A DNA stretch of 64,000 nt from the NCBI RefSeq assembly GCF_001424265.1, contig NZ_LMOV01000023.1:549416-613415 (forward strand). The letters run 5' to 3'. Of the stretch, positions 30,922-42,327 are shown piece after piece. The notes under the pieces were generated by a model. It worked only from the letters and a program-made list of their open reading frames with translations, made no database searches and was not told where the DNA came from. Every line of letters starts with the position of its first letter. The stretch's first letter is position 1. This stretch comes from Acidovorax sp. Leaf160 (GTDB lineage Bacteria > Pseudomonadota > Gammaproteobacteria > Burkholderiales > Burkholderiaceae_C). The position numbers were made by a program, and so were the translations under genes.

Positions 30922-32997
30922 TCAGCGGGCCGTCGCTGCAGCCTCCATCCACCCGTCGATCAACGACAACAGCCGATCCGGATCCACCGGCTTGGTGATG
31001 TGGTCATCGAAACCCGCCGCAGCGGTCTTTTCGCGGTCCTGCTGCGTTCCCCAGCCGGTGAGGGCCACGATGCGCACCTCAGAGCAGCTCGGGTCTGCGC
31101 GCAGTCGTCGCGCCACGGCGTAGCCGTCCATGAGGGGCATGCCGATGTCGAGCAGTACCAGCTGCGGCTTCCATCGCTCGACCAGGCGCAGCGCCTGCGG
31201 TCCGTCTGCGGCCCCTTGTACGGCGTGGCCCCGCGCGGCGATGAGTTCGACCAAGGTGGCCAGCCCGTCCGGGTTGTCTTCCACCACCAGCACCCGGCCG
31301 CGCTGTGCCTGGGCCAGGCCCCCAGGGGCGGTCTCCGCCGACGTCGCTGCGGCGGCCAGCGGCAGCTCGACACGGAACGTGCTGCCCCGCCCCAGCCCTT
31401 CGCTGCTGACGCCTACGGTGCCGCCGTGCATTTCCACCAGGCTTCGCACCAGCGACAGGCCGATGCCCAGACCGCCATGCGCCTTCTGTCCGGTGTGGCC
31501 CAGTTGCGTGAAAAGCTGGAACAAGCGCGCCTGGTCTTCCGGGGGAATGCCCATTCCGTTGTCCGTCAGCTCGATCACCACCTGATCGCCATTCACCCAG
31601 GCGCCGAGCCGGATGTCGCCGCCATCGGGCGTGTATTTGGAGGCGTTGTTGAGCAGGTTGGTCACCACCTGCACCAGCCGCGTCGGGTCGGCATGCACCG
31701 GCGCCGGCCCCGCCGGCAGCTGCACGCTGAGGTGATGGCCTGCCGCTTCGAGCATGGGCGCTGCGGCCTCCAGGGCCTGCGTCAGCAAGGGCGCGACATC
31801 CACGACCTCGCGCTTCAGTTCGATCAGCCCCCGGCTGATGCGGGAGACGTCCAGCAGATCGTCCACCAGCCGCACCATGTGCTTGGCCTGCCGCTCGATC
31901 ACCTCGACCCGCCGCGCCTGCCGAGTGGGGTCGAGGTCGCGCTTCATCAGGGCGACGGCATACAGCATCGGTGCGATGGGGTTGCGCAATTCGTGCGCCA
32001 GAGTCACCAGGAATTCGTCCTTGCGCCGGTCCTGGTCGCGCAGCATCGCAGCATCGCGAACCCGCTCGATGTGCGTCCAGCAACGCTCCACCACATCGCC
32101 GATGATGCGCAGCTCCTCTTCGGACCAATCACGGGGGACCGCCTGGTGCACCGCCATCATGGCCACCAGCCGGCCGCCCTTGACCAGGCTGGCGCAGACG
32201 AACGCCTTGATCCCCATGGTGCTGCAAAGCTGTGCGGAGCTGCCTTCGCTGATTTCCTGATCGACATCCCGCACCACCACCGGGTGGCCACGGCGCAGGT
32301 TGGCGATCGCCTGGGCGCCGAACAGCGAGAGCGGGTACACGCCGACGCAGGAGGAAACGCCGGGTTCCGACCACTCGCCGAGGATGGTGAACTGGTCGCC
32401 CGAAGGCTCCACGTCGGTATAGGCGCAGCGGGTGGCGCCAAGGTGTTCACCCAGCAGCTTCGCCGTGACCTGCATGACGTCGGCAGCCTGGACCAGGGGC
32501 CGCGTGGCCCGTTCGATGCGGCCCAGCAGTCGCACGCGCTGCTGCACCTGCAACTGCAGGGCTTCGGCCCGCTTGCGCGCCGTGATGTCGATCACCGTGC
32601 CGATGGCACGCACGCAGCGGCCTTCATCGTCGAACAAGCCACGCCCTTTGGCTGCGACCCAGCGCACGATGCCATCCTCGCGGCCGATGGTCCGGTACTC
32701 CACGTCGTACACGGTCCGCAACTGCGGATCCTGGGCCGCAGCGAAAGCATCCAGCACCCTGGGGGCGTCGTCGGGGTGCAGCGCCTGGGTGAAGTCATCC
32801 AGCGTCACGTCGCACTCCGGCGACATTCCGAACATGGCCTTGACGCGTTCCGGCCAGTAGACCTTGCCGGTTGCCGTGTCCACGTCCCACAAGCCGATCT
32901 CCGCCGCTTCGACAGCGAGACGCAGTTGCTCTTCCTTGTTCTGCCAGGAAAGGGGATCGGATGGATTGGTATGGTGAGGGAGTGTCATCGGCGGCAT
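30922..32997 (-). CDS. hybrid sensor histidine kinase with C-terminal receiver domain
   Basis: About 691 residues, no membrane segments. Order: PAS with PAC (about 15-140), GAF-like domain (about 150-310), HisKA with EFLVTLAHELRNP (His335), HATPase (LVQVVTNLLNNASKYTPDGG, DNGMGIPPEDQARLF, GGLGIGLSLVRSLVEMHGG), then a receiver domain from about 565 with phospho-acceptor Asp617 in LVLLDIGMPLMDGY and ALTGWGTQQDREK...ITKPVDPD. The start could be 32997 (MPPMTLPHH) or 32988. It lies 229 bases after a second, smaller kinase with a closely similar catalytic core. No DNA-binding output regulator is nearby. Confidence 0.9.
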   Translation of the reverse strand: MPPMTLPHHTNPSDPLSWQNKEEQLRLAVEAAEIGLWDVDTATGKVYWPERVKAMFGMSPECDVTLDDFTQALHPDDAPRVLDAFAAAQDPQLRTVYDVEYRTIGREDGIVRWVAAKGRGLFDDEGRCVRAIGTVIDITARKRAEALQLQVQQRVRLLGRIERATRPLVQAADVMQVTAKLLGEHLGATRCAYTDVEPSGDQFTILGEWSEPGVSSCVGVYPLSLFGAQAIANLRRGHPVVVRDVDQEISEGSSAQLCSTMGIKAFVCASLVKGGRLVAMMAVHQAVPRDWSEEELRIIGDVVERCWTHIERVRDAAMLRDQDRRKDEFLVTLAHELRNPIAPMLYAVALMKRDLDPTRQARRVEVIERQAKHMVRLVDDLLDVSRISRGLIELKREVVDVAPLLTQALEAAAPMLEAAGHHLSVQLPAGPAPVHADPTRLVQVVTNLLNNASKYTPDGGDIRLGAWVNGDQVVIELTDNGMGIPPEDQARLFQLFTQLGHTGQKAHGGLGIGLSLVRSLVEMHGGTVGVSSEGLGRGSTFRVELPLAAAATSAETAPGGLAQAQRGRVLVVEDNPDGLATLVELIAARGHAVQGAADGPQALRLVERWKPQLVLLDIGMPLMDGYAVARRLRADPSCSEVRIVALTGWGTQQDREKTAAAGFDDHITKPVDPDRLLSLIDGWMEAAATAR

Positions 32998-33226
32998 CTG
33001 CGCAATGGCGCAGTCGTCGCGCCTTGCCAGCGATTGTCGTCCGGTCGTGCAGGGAACGCTGTTACATGGGCTTTCAAAGCGGGCGACCCAACCCTTCCAG
33101 CCCACCTTCGCGCCCACTCACCCCAGGCCGCTGCCGTGCTGCCTCCGGCACAAGCACCGGGCAGATCGGCCGGGCCCCGATCACGCAGTGCCTAGCCCCT
33201 GCGCCCTGTGACAGCGACAACGATCC

Positions 33227-34534
33227 TCAAACCCCGACCGCGCCAGTGGGCTCACGGGGAATGCGCACCGTGAAGGTCGCCCCCTGTCCCAAGCCGGCGC
33301 TTGCAGCCCGCACCGTGCCGCGGTGCAGTTCCACGACGCGCTGGACGAGCGCAAGTCCGATGCCCATCCCGTCGGCCGCCAGCACGGATTTGCGGTCGAC
33401 CTGCGCGTACAGCTCGAAGATCCGGCTCAGCTGGTCGGCCGACAGACCGATGCCGGTATCGGCCACGTGCAACTCGATGTCGCAGTCTTCCTGGGTGGCA
33501 GAAAGCGTGATGGTTCCGCCTTCCGGGGTGTACTTGATGGCATTGGTCAGCAGGTTGACCAGCACCTGGATCATCTTGGCCGAATCTGCATGGATCAACA
33601 GCCCCGGTTCGCTCGGGCGCAGGACTAGCTGGTGCCCCGCAGCTTCGGCCTGCGCCTGCACGGCCTGCGCCGAGGCCAGCAGCAGGTCGGAGACCCGGCA
33701 GTCGTCCAGTTTCAACTCCATCAGGCCCAGGCGGATCTTGCCCAGCTCCACCAGGTCCTCCACCATGACCGACATGCGCCGCAACTGCGCCCGAATCACG
33801 TCGAGCGGCTTCAGTTCGTCGCCCGGCTTGGCACGGTTGCGCAGCACGGACTCCGCGAGCGCGATCGAACCCAGCGGGTTGCGCAGCTCATGGGCCAGCG
33901 ACAGGATGAAGTTTTCGACCCGTTCTTCCTGCAGAGCCTGCTCCGCAGCCGCCTGGCGCGCCTCCCGCGCGTCCATCAAGGACTTCACGGCCGCCCCGAC
34001 GAAGACGGCCAGGTTCTCGCAAATGCGTGCGTCCTGCCGCGTGAAGCCCTGGCGGCTGTCGTGCATGGCCACCCACAACGCACCCACCGCGACGCCTTCC
34101 AGCGTGAAGACGGGCACCAGCAGGCGCTCGGTCATCGGCGGAATGTCTTCGTGACCGGGCATGTCGGGCGCAGGGAAGCCGATGAGCACGGCCGTGCCGG
34201 CATCCAGGCAGATCGCACAGGCACTGGACTCGCGCGGCAGCGCTCTGGAGTCCTGCGACTGCAGCACACCCCTGACTGCCTTCCAGCGGAAAACGGGCCC
34301 CAGGCGCTCGTCGCGTTCCAGCAGGCTGACGCCGGCGGATTGGGCGCCGGTCAGCTCCTGGGCGACTTGGGTGACGCGACCCAGCAATTCGTCGGGCAAG
34401 GTGGCCAGGACGGAGGCCAGCCGCATCAGCGCCGCAATCTGGACCTGGTCCTGGTCGTGGCGGGAGGGGCGCTGATCGAGCAGATCGGTCAGCAGCCGAA
34501 TGTCGCGAGGGTTGGTGCTCAGAGAAGCAAGCAT
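33227..34534 (-). CDS. sensor histidine kinase with GAF domain
   Basis: A 435-residue soluble kinase. A GAF domain covers about 35-190 (AGVSLLERDERLGPVFRWKAVRG, LLVPVFTLEGVAVGALWVAMHD). HisKA has FILSLAHELRNPLGSIALAES with His215, and HATPase covers about 315-430 (VLVNLLTNAIKYTPEGG, DTGIGLSADQLSRIFELY, GMGIGLALVQRVVELHRG). It has no receiver domain. The core is homologous to that of the neighbouring hybrid kinase, and both are transcribed leftwards. The GAF may sense a redox or light-type signal, but no chromophore Cys can be assigned. Confidence 0.9.
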   Translation of the reverse strand: MLASLSTNPRDIRLLTDLLDQRPSRHDQDQVQIAALMRLASVLATLPDELLGRVTQVAQELTGAQSAGVSLLERDERLGPVFRWKAVRGVLQSQDSRALPRESSACAICLDAGTAVLIGFPAPDMPGHEDIPPMTERLLVPVFTLEGVAVGALWVAMHDSRQGFTRQDARICENLAVFVGAAVKSLMDAREARQAAAEQALQEERVENFILSLAHELRNPLGSIALAESVLRNRAKPGDELKPLDVIRAQLRRMSVMVEDLVELGKIRLGLMELKLDDCRVSDLLLASAQAVQAQAEAAGHQLVLRPSEPGLLIHADSAKMIQVLVNLLTNAIKYTPEGGTITLSATQEDCDIELHVADTGIGLSADQLSRIFELYAQVDRKSVLAADGMGIGLALVQRVVELHRGTVRAASAGLGQGATFTVRIPREPTGAVGV

Positions 34535-34850
34535 GAGGCCTCCAACCTCTGTGTGTACAGCCGACGGTTATACCTGTGTTTAACCGCAGTTCGTTGCGTC
34601 TTTTGACATTGTGGGCTCGTCCGGTTTGTGCCTCGCACCGTGATCCCCAACCCGATGAGTATGACAGGGGCCGGCGGCTTGCGCCCACCAGCGGGCGGAG
34701 CGGTTAGCCCCATGTGTGGGGATACAGGTTGCCGCATTTCACCTACAGGAGGGGCCGCCCTCCACCGCCAGCCGCTGGCGGGCGGGTCGCCGAGCATTGC
34801 TTTTCATTCCGGCCAGTCAGCCGTTGGGCCACCACCTTTTGGAGCAGAAC
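34535..34850. other. intergenic region upstream of the kinases and the DUF3606 gene
   Basis: 316 bases between divergent genes. It should hold both promoters; I see no convincing -10/-35 pair, operator or small ORF. Confidence 0.5.
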
Positions 34851-35078
34851 ATGAACGACAGCACCGCCAGCAACGCCGCCACTCCCGACAGCATCTCCCT
34901 GCAAGACGGAGCATCCGTTGCGAAATGGGTACGCAAGCTCGATGTGACCGAACAGCAGATCCACGATGCGGTGGGCGCCGTGGGCAACAAGGCTTCCGAC
35001 GTGGAAATGCATCTGAAGGGCACCCGCAGCACCACCAACGACGACCGCATCGAACAAGCGGGCGCAGGCACCGACTGA
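34851..35078 (+). CDS. DUF3606 small protein
   Basis: 75 residues. After a polar lead it has SVAKWVRKLDVTEQQIHDAVGAVGNKASDVEMHLKG, the DUF3606 pattern: a short helix pair often seen in soil proteobacteria as a stress-associated small protein of unknown role. TTTTGGAG lies 6 bases before the ATG. The longer in-frame start upstream is rejected. Confidence 0.8.
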   Translation: MNDSTASNAATPDSISLQDGASVAKWVRKLDVTEQQIHDAVGAVGNKASDVEMHLKGTRSTTNDDRIEQAGAGTD

Positions 35079-35177
35079 GTCGGTACCTGGCGCGTATCAA
35101 GAACGCGCCGCGCGGGCGGCTCGATCCGCATGAGCGCCGCGAGGTGAGAAGGCGGCCCCCGCCATAATCGGGGCACC

Positions 35178-35558
35178 ATGCTGCGTGCCTTGCGCCTCTA
35201 CTCCCACCCCGCTCGCCAGGCACGGGTGGTATTGGCGTGTTTCGGCATGGTGCTCTTGGCCGCAGCACTGACCCCCTTTTTCCAGCGCTCAGCCACTGCG
35301 TTTCCACTGGCGCTCGCCGTTATGTGCTCCAGTGGCGGGGCAGTCGTGCACCCTGCGCCGCCAGACAGCGGCGTGCCGGCACCGGGTGCCCACACGCTGG
35401 ATTGCCCGCTTTGCCTTGCGACCGGGCTGGCGTTGGCCGCCCCATCCGCCTGCGCACTGGCGCTGGCGCCCCCGGTATGGCCCGTCGCGCGCGCCGCTGT
35501 TGATCGCTTTGGTTTCCGATCCGGCGCGGCCTTGCCGCCGCGGGGACCGCCTGCCTAG
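35178..35558 (+). CDS. DUF2946 protein, probable metal-related
   Basis: 126 residues. An N-terminal hydrophobic helix (VVLACFGMVLLAAALTPFF) is followed by cysteine-containing CSSGG and DCPLCL, the conserved pattern of DUF2946, a family commonly found next to copper or TonB genes. A copper chaperone gene follows 141 bases on. CATAAT (35163-35168) sits 9 bases before the ATG with no Shine-Dalgarno sequence, hinting at a near-leaderless transcript. Confidence 0.75.
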   Translation: MLRALRLYSHPARQARVVLACFGMVLLAAALTPFFQRSATAFPLALAVMCSSGGAVVHPAPPDSGVPAPGAHTLDCPLCLATGLALAAPSACALALAPPVWPVARAAVDRFGFRSGAALPPRGPPA

Positions 35559-35699
35559 CTGCGTCACACATCGAATCGGCGCACGCGCCCCATGGCCGGC
35601 TTGAATTGCCGTGGTCTCGTTCATTCGCAGCGTAGGCAGAAGGGATGCGTCCATCGCACCCCGTCCGCGCAACCTCACCCGTATCGGAATCATTGAATC

Positions 35700-36203
35700 A
35701 TGAAGCACCTCTTCCCCACCCGTTCCGCTTTCGTTCTCGTTGCTGCCGTGCTGGGCACTGCCTGCGGTGCAGCACAGGCGCAGGTCACCGTGCAGGATGC
35801 CTGGGTCCGCGCCACCGTGCCGCAGCAAAAAGCCACCGGCGCCTTCATGCGCCTGCAGTCCAGCAAGGACGTGCGGCTCGTTTCCGTCAGCACCCCTGCC
35901 GCTCCGGTGGCCGAAGTCCACGAAATGAAGATGGTGGACAACGTCATGAAGATGCGCGCCGTGCCCAGCCTGCCGCTGCCGGCGGGCCAGACGGTCGAGC
36001 TGTCGCCCGGCGGATTCCACGTCATGCTCATGGACCTGCCGGCGCAGGTGAAACAGGGTGATGCCGTTCCACTCACGCTCGTCTTCGAAGGCAAGGACGG
36101 CCAGCGCGAAACCGTGCAGGTCCAGGCGCAGGCACGCAGCGTGGGCGCCTCCGCCCCGGCGGCGTCCAGCCACGGGAACCACGGCGGCGCGCACAAGCAC
36201 TGA
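35700..36203 (+). CDS. PCu(A)C-type periplasmic copper chaperone
   Basis: 167 residues. Signal peptide ends GAAQAQ. The copper-binding motif H..MKM....M...(about 20)...H.M is seen as VHEMKMVDNVMKMRAV followed by GGFHVMLMDL. The domain delivers Cu(I) to the CuA centre of cytochrome oxidase or scavenges copper. The tail is His-rich (SHGNHGGAHKH), possibly an extra metal site. Neighbouring DUF2946 and MFS genes complete a small metal/transport cluster. Confidence 0.9.
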   Translation: MKHLFPTRSAFVLVAAVLGTACGAAQAQVTVQDAWVRATVPQQKATGAFMRLQSSKDVRLVSVSTPAAPVAEVHEMKMVDNVMKMRAVPSLPLPAGQTVELSPGGFHVMLMDLPAQVKQGDAVPLTLVFEGKDGQRETVQVQAQARSVGASAPAASSHGNHGGAHKH

Positions 36204-36382
36204 AACCGCATGCACAGCCGGCTCCTGCGAATGGACCACCTCCTTGCCTTCGATGGACCGGCCTCGGGCATCTGCTTTGGGCCGGCGGCGCCGACCTGCC
36301 TTTTCCCTCGCATTCCACCCTCGATGGTCGCGCGGCGGGGCTGGCCGGCAGACACTAGCCGCGGCCAACCCACCGCTGTCTC

Positions 36383-37615
36383 ATGAATCCGCAAGCTACT
36401 GAACTCTGGCGCGGCCCGCGCTGGGCCCTCGCCGTCCTCCTCGCCTTGCTGGGAATGCTGGGGCCGTTCTCCATCGACACCTACATTCCTGCCTTCTCCG
36501 GCATCGGGGCTGCGCTGGGCGCCACGCCGGTGGAGATGCAGCAGACACTGTCGGCCTATCTGTTCGGCTTCGCGTTCATGACGCTGTTCCACGGCGCGCT
36601 GTCGGACAGCGTGGGGCGGCGCCCGGTGGTGCTGTGGGGCATCGCGGTGTTCACCATCGCCTCGGCTGGCTGCGCGCTGTCGCAGAACATCGGCCAGCTG
36701 GTGTTCTTCCGGGCGCTGCAGGGGCTTTCCGCCGGCGCGGGCATCGTGGTGTCGCGCGCGGTCATCCGCGACATGTTCCCCCCGGCGCAGGCCCAGCAGG
36801 TCATGAGCCAGGTGACGATCTACTTCGGCGTGGCGCCCGCCATCGCCCCCATCGTCGGCGGCTGGCTGTTCGTGCATCTCGGCTGGCACAGCATCTTCTG
36901 GTTTCTGACGGGTGTGGGCCTGCTGCTCTGGGTCGCCAATTTCCGGCTGCTGCCGGAAACCCTGCACGTGAGCCACCGCCAGCCCTTCAACGCCCGGCAT
37001 CTGATGCAGGGCTACTGGCAGCTGGGCTCCAGCCCGCGCTTTCTGCTGCTGGCACTGGCCAGCGGGGTGCCATTCAACGGCATGTTCCTGTATGTGCTGG
37101 CGGCCCCCGCGTTCCTCGGGGAACACCTGCAGCTCGCGCCCACCCACTTTTTCTGGTTCTTCATTCTCACCATCTCCGGGATCATGGGCGGCGCCTGGCT
37201 CAGCGGGCGCCTTGCCGGGCGCATCGCACCCAAGCGGCAGATCCGGCACGGCTTCGTCATCATGTTTTCGATGGCACTGATCAATCTGGCGGCCAATGCG
37301 CTCTTCACGCCACATGTGTCCTGGGCACTGCTGCCCATCGCCGTGTTCGCTTTCGGCTGGGCGCTGATGGTGCCGGTGGTGACCTTGCTGGTGCTCGACC
37401 TGCACCCCGAGCGGCGCGGTATGGCGTCGTCCCTGCAGGCCTTCGTCGGCTCCACCGCCAACGGTGTCGTGGCAGGCGTGGTCGCGCCGCTGGTGATGCA
37501 TTCCACCCCGCTGCTGGCGAGCGCATCGCTCTTGATGCTCTGCGTCGGGCTGCTGGCATGGATCTACCTGCACCACCGCTGGCCCGACGTGGGCCGCACG
37601 GCCACCGTCGCCTGA
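36383..37615 (+). CDS. Bcr/CflA-family MFS multidrug transporter
   Basis: A 410-residue major-facilitator exporter with 12 predicted transmembrane helices. Helix 1 has LGPFSIDTYIPAF, the DHA1 Bcr/CflA mark. The loop 2-3 motif is GALSDSVGRRPVVLWG, and motif C-like sequence reads VAPAIAPIVGGWL. Substrate is unknown; family members export bicyclomycin, chloramphenicol or sulfonamide-type compounds. Located 179 bases after the copper chaperone; co-transcription is possible but not shown. Confidence 0.92.
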   Translation: MNPQATELWRGPRWALAVLLALLGMLGPFSIDTYIPAFSGIGAALGATPVEMQQTLSAYLFGFAFMTLFHGALSDSVGRRPVVLWGIAVFTIASAGCALSQNIGQLVFFRALQGLSAGAGIVVSRAVIRDMFPPAQAQQVMSQVTIYFGVAPAIAPIVGGWLFVHLGWHSIFWFLTGVGLLLWVANFRLLPETLHVSHRQPFNARHLMQGYWQLGSSPRFLLLALASGVPFNGMFLYVLAAPAFLGEHLQLAPTHFFWFFILTISGIMGGAWLSGRLAGRIAPKRQIRHGFVIMFSMALINLAANALFTPHVSWALLPIAVFAFGWALMVPVVTLLVLDLHPERRGMASSLQAFVGSTANGVVAGVVAPLVMHSTPLLASASLLMLCVGLLAWIYLHHRWPDVGRTATVA

Positions 37616-37659
37616 AGGGCGGCGGGCGGCCCGCCAGCTACCGCCAGCCCCGCCCCCGG

Positions 37660-39123
37660 TCAGCCCCGGCGACGCTCCACACCCAACTGGTCGTAATAGC
37701 GGGCTTTCTCGGCATACATGGCCTGGTCGGCCCGATTGACCGCCGCTTCGATCTGCTCGCCTGAGACGGCGATGGCCATGCCGATGGACAGGCTCAGCGG
37801 CTTGCCGGGGTAGAACTGGTTGTTCAGATCGAGCAATGACACGATGCGGTCGATCGCAGCCTGCGCGCCGCGCTCGTCGGTGACGGGCATCAGCACCGAG
37901 AACTCGTCGCCGCCGATCCGCGCGGCGCAGGCCGGCGCATCCACCGCCTTGGCCAACACTTCGCCCACGCGGCGCAACATGGCATCGCCAGCGGCATGGC
38001 CCGATTCGTCGTTGATGGCCTTCAGGCCGTTCATATCGATGACGATGACCGCCACCGGCCAGGGCCCTTTGCGGCTGAGTCGATTGAGCTCTTCGACGTA
38101 GAAGGCCCGGTTGCGCAGCTGGGTCAGCACGTCGTGCTTGCCGAGGTATTCGAGATAGGCCTCCGCCTTCTTGCGCGCCGTGATGTCCACCAGCGACAGC
38201 AGCACCATCGACCAGTCGTGACGATGCTCTTCCAGGATCGAGAACTGCATGTGGATGTTCACGGCCTCGCCGCTCAGGCTGTAGTTCACCACCTCGCGCT
38301 GCTGGAACAGCTTGCCGTCCCACAGATCGAGCAACTGTTCGGTGAACGATTCGTGCATCTCGCCGCGGAACACCTTGCCGATCTGGTTCAGCAATTCGGC
38401 TTTGCTAGCTGCGCCGAACATCTGCAGCGTCAGCTGGTTCACATCAATCACCCGGATCTCTTGCATGCACCGGGTCACGAACTCCGGGTGCACCTTCAGG
38501 AACGTCTTGAAATCACGGATGCCCTGCGCGCGCACGTCGTCCAGCAGCCGCTTCACGGTGCTGAAGTCTTCCACCCACAGCGACACGGGCGAATGCTCGA
38601 AGAGCCCGCGCGCGTACTGTTCGCTGCGCCGCAGCCGCTCGTGGTTGGTGATCTGCGGCGTGTTGTCTTCCAGGGACACCAGCACCCGGTCCCACAAGCC
38701 CTCATGGCCGGGAAGGATGCGGGCCCGGATATGGACGTCCAGGCGCCGCCCATCGAGCGTGTAGTTGACGGTCTGATTGGAGAATTCCAGCGCGCCGGAC
38801 CACAGCTGGCGCAGCTCATGCACCGCCTGATCGAGCATGTCGCCCCGGAACACCTGCCCGAGCGACGCCAACAGCGTGGCCTCGTCGGGCGCCGCGAACA
38901 GCTCCAGCGTGCGCTGGTTGACCCGCAGCACCTTGAGCGATGCGCCGTACTGCGCCATGCGGCGGGGGTCCGCCCGCACGAACGCCTCGATGTCTTCGAC
39001 CCCTTCGGCGCGCCAGCCGTCGAGCAGAACCTTCAGCGCACTGAAATCTTCCAGCCAGAGGGACACTGGCGCGATGTCGAACATGTGCTCGAAATCATCG
39101 CCCGGCGAGGGAAGAGAAGACAT
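37660..39123 (-). CDS. diguanylate cyclase with duplicated PAS-like sensor units
   Basis: A 487-residue soluble c-di-GMP synthase. Two homologous sensor units, about 12-150 and 172-315, share the beginning [AS]PVSLW.EDFS..K.LLD. and the inner pattern V..VNQ.TL..F.A. The GGDEF domain follows (about 325-480) with the intact active site ARIGGDEFSVLMP at 401-413. There is no RxxD inhibitory site at the usual position before GGDEF, so product inhibition may be absent. ATG 39123 gives MSSLPSPGDDF; the longer frame lacks domain sequence. Confidence 0.9.
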   Translation of the reverse strand: MSSLPSPGDDFEHMFDIAPVSLWLEDFSALKVLLDGWRAEGVEDIEAFVRADPRRMAQYGASLKVLRVNQRTLELFAAPDEATLLASLGQVFRGDMLDQAVHELRQLWSGALEFSNQTVNYTLDGRRLDVHIRARILPGHEGLWDRVLVSLEDNTPQITNHERLRRSEQYARGLFEHSPVSLWVEDFSTVKRLLDDVRAQGIRDFKTFLKVHPEFVTRCMQEIRVIDVNQLTLQMFGAASKAELLNQIGKVFRGEMHESFTEQLLDLWDGKLFQQREVVNYSLSGEAVNIHMQFSILEEHRHDWSMVLLSLVDITARKKAEAYLEYLGKHDVLTQLRNRAFYVEELNRLSRKGPWPVAVIVIDMNGLKAINDESGHAAGDAMLRRVGEVLAKAVDAPACAARIGGDEFSVLMPVTDERGAQAAIDRIVSLLDLNNQFYPGKPLSLSIGMAIAVSGEQIEAAVNRADQAMYAEKARYYDQLGVERRRG

Positions 39124-39233
39124 CTGAAGACTCCAGTCAGGCGCGCTCGGCAGGGGCCACACGCCCTGGAACCGCAGGGGCGAATTATTGCCCGGCCCAT
39201 CGGCTCCCCCGCCCTGGCTGGCGGGCGCCCATG

Positions 39234-39261
39234 AAAAAGCCAGCCTCAAGGGCTGGCTTTT
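39234..39261 (-). terminator. terminator of the DEAD-box helicase gene
   Basis: AAAAAGCCAGCC / GGCTGGCTTTT hairpin with a 5-base loop. On the minus strand it ends in five Ts, 25 bases after the helicase stop codon. It may also work in the other direction. Confidence 0.8.
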
Positions 39262-39285
39262 CAGGGAGCGGAGCGACTCAGGCGC

Positions 39286-41253
<1,968 letters not shown>

Positions 41254-41626
41254 ATTTTTTCTCACACGAAAACAACCGCAGGCGTGGCCTGAGGGAGGTC
41301 TCGTCAATGGTTAAAAAACATCAACCATCAAACGAAACCAGCGCTGCAAGGTGCAGAGCAGGTGGGCATTTGCGCGGAAAGATGCAGCTGAGAAGATCAA
41401 CTGCCCGCGGGCCCGGTGTGTGAAGGGAGATGCACAAACTGCGTGATGCCACATGGCTCTGGGCCATGGCCCAATCACGCAAGTCGTCGATTATGGCACG
41501 CCTGGGGTTTTCCCGCAATGGCTGCCGCACATCCATCGGCTAGCAACCCTCTTCACGAACCGAGCGGCCAGTGGGCGCTGGCAATCGGGATGGCGGCGCG
41601 GTGATTCGGGGAGCGCGCGCCCGTCC
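41254..41626. other. long leader of the DEAD-box helicase gene
   Basis: 372 bases between orn's end and the helicase start. On the minus strand an ATGGTT/AACCAT stem with an A/T-rich loop (41307-41328) lies 54 bases before the ATG. A long structured leader would fit cold-inducible RNA helicases. Nothing else is recognised. Confidence 0.45.
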
Positions 41627-42223
41627 CTACACCGACAGCAGATGGGTGCGGTAATGCGCCATTTCGTCGATCGACTCGTGCACGTCGGCCAGCGCCGTGT
41701 GGCGCTGGGCCTTCTTGAAGGACGAATACGCCTCGGGCTTCCAGCGCTTGGCCAGCTCCTTGAGGGTGCTGACGTCGATGTTCCGGTAGTGGAAGAACGT
41801 CTCCAGCTTGGGCATGTAGCGCACCAGAAAGCGCCGGTCCTGGCCGATGCTGTTGCCGCACATGGGCGCCGTGCCCTTGGGTACGTAACGCGCCAGGAAC
41901 TCGATGATCTGGCGCTCCGCGTCCGCTTCGGTGACGGTGGAAGCGCGCACTTTCTCGATCAGGCCGCTGCGGCCGTGGGTACCCTTGTTCCAGGCGTCCA
42001 TGCCGTTCAGCAATTCGTCGGACTGGTGGATCGCGAACACCGGGCCTTCGATGCGCGGCTCCAGTTGCGGGCCGGTCACGACCACGGCGATCTCGAGCAG
42101 GCGGTCGGTATCGGGGTTGAGCCCGGTCATCTCGCAATCCAGCCAGACCAGGTTCTGGTCGGACTTGGACAGGGTGGGCAGCGGGGGCGTTTCGGGCGGG
42201 GAAGAAGCAGCGGTCTCGGACAT
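41627..42223 (-). CDS. orn: oligoribonuclease
   Basis: A 198-residue 3'-5' exoribonuclease that degrades 2-5-nt RNAs and pGpG. DEDD motifs: [32 protein letters not shown] and [14 protein letters not shown]. The first 20 residues are a polar extension. Removing pGpG links it to c-di-GMP turnover, of interest beside a diguanylate cyclase, though it is also a housekeeping enzyme. Confidence 0.95.
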   Translation of the reverse strand: MSETAASSPPETPPLPTLSKSDQNLVWLDCEMTGLNPDTDRLLEIAVVVTGPQLEPRIEGPVFAIHQSDELLNGMDAWNKGTHGRSGLIEKVRASTVTEADAERQIIEFLARYVPKGTAPMCGNSIGQDRRFLVRYMPKLETFFHYRNIDVSTLKELAKRWKPEAYSSFKKAQRHTALADVHESIDEMAHYRTHLLSV

Positions 42224-42327
42224 GGCGGGGATTGTCGCTGATAGGGAGCCGAGGGCGGGCCGGGACGCCTGCCGCCATTCCTGCGCTGAGCGCCGGTGCT
42301 ATCCCGAGGCTCTACACTCCAGCGCAC

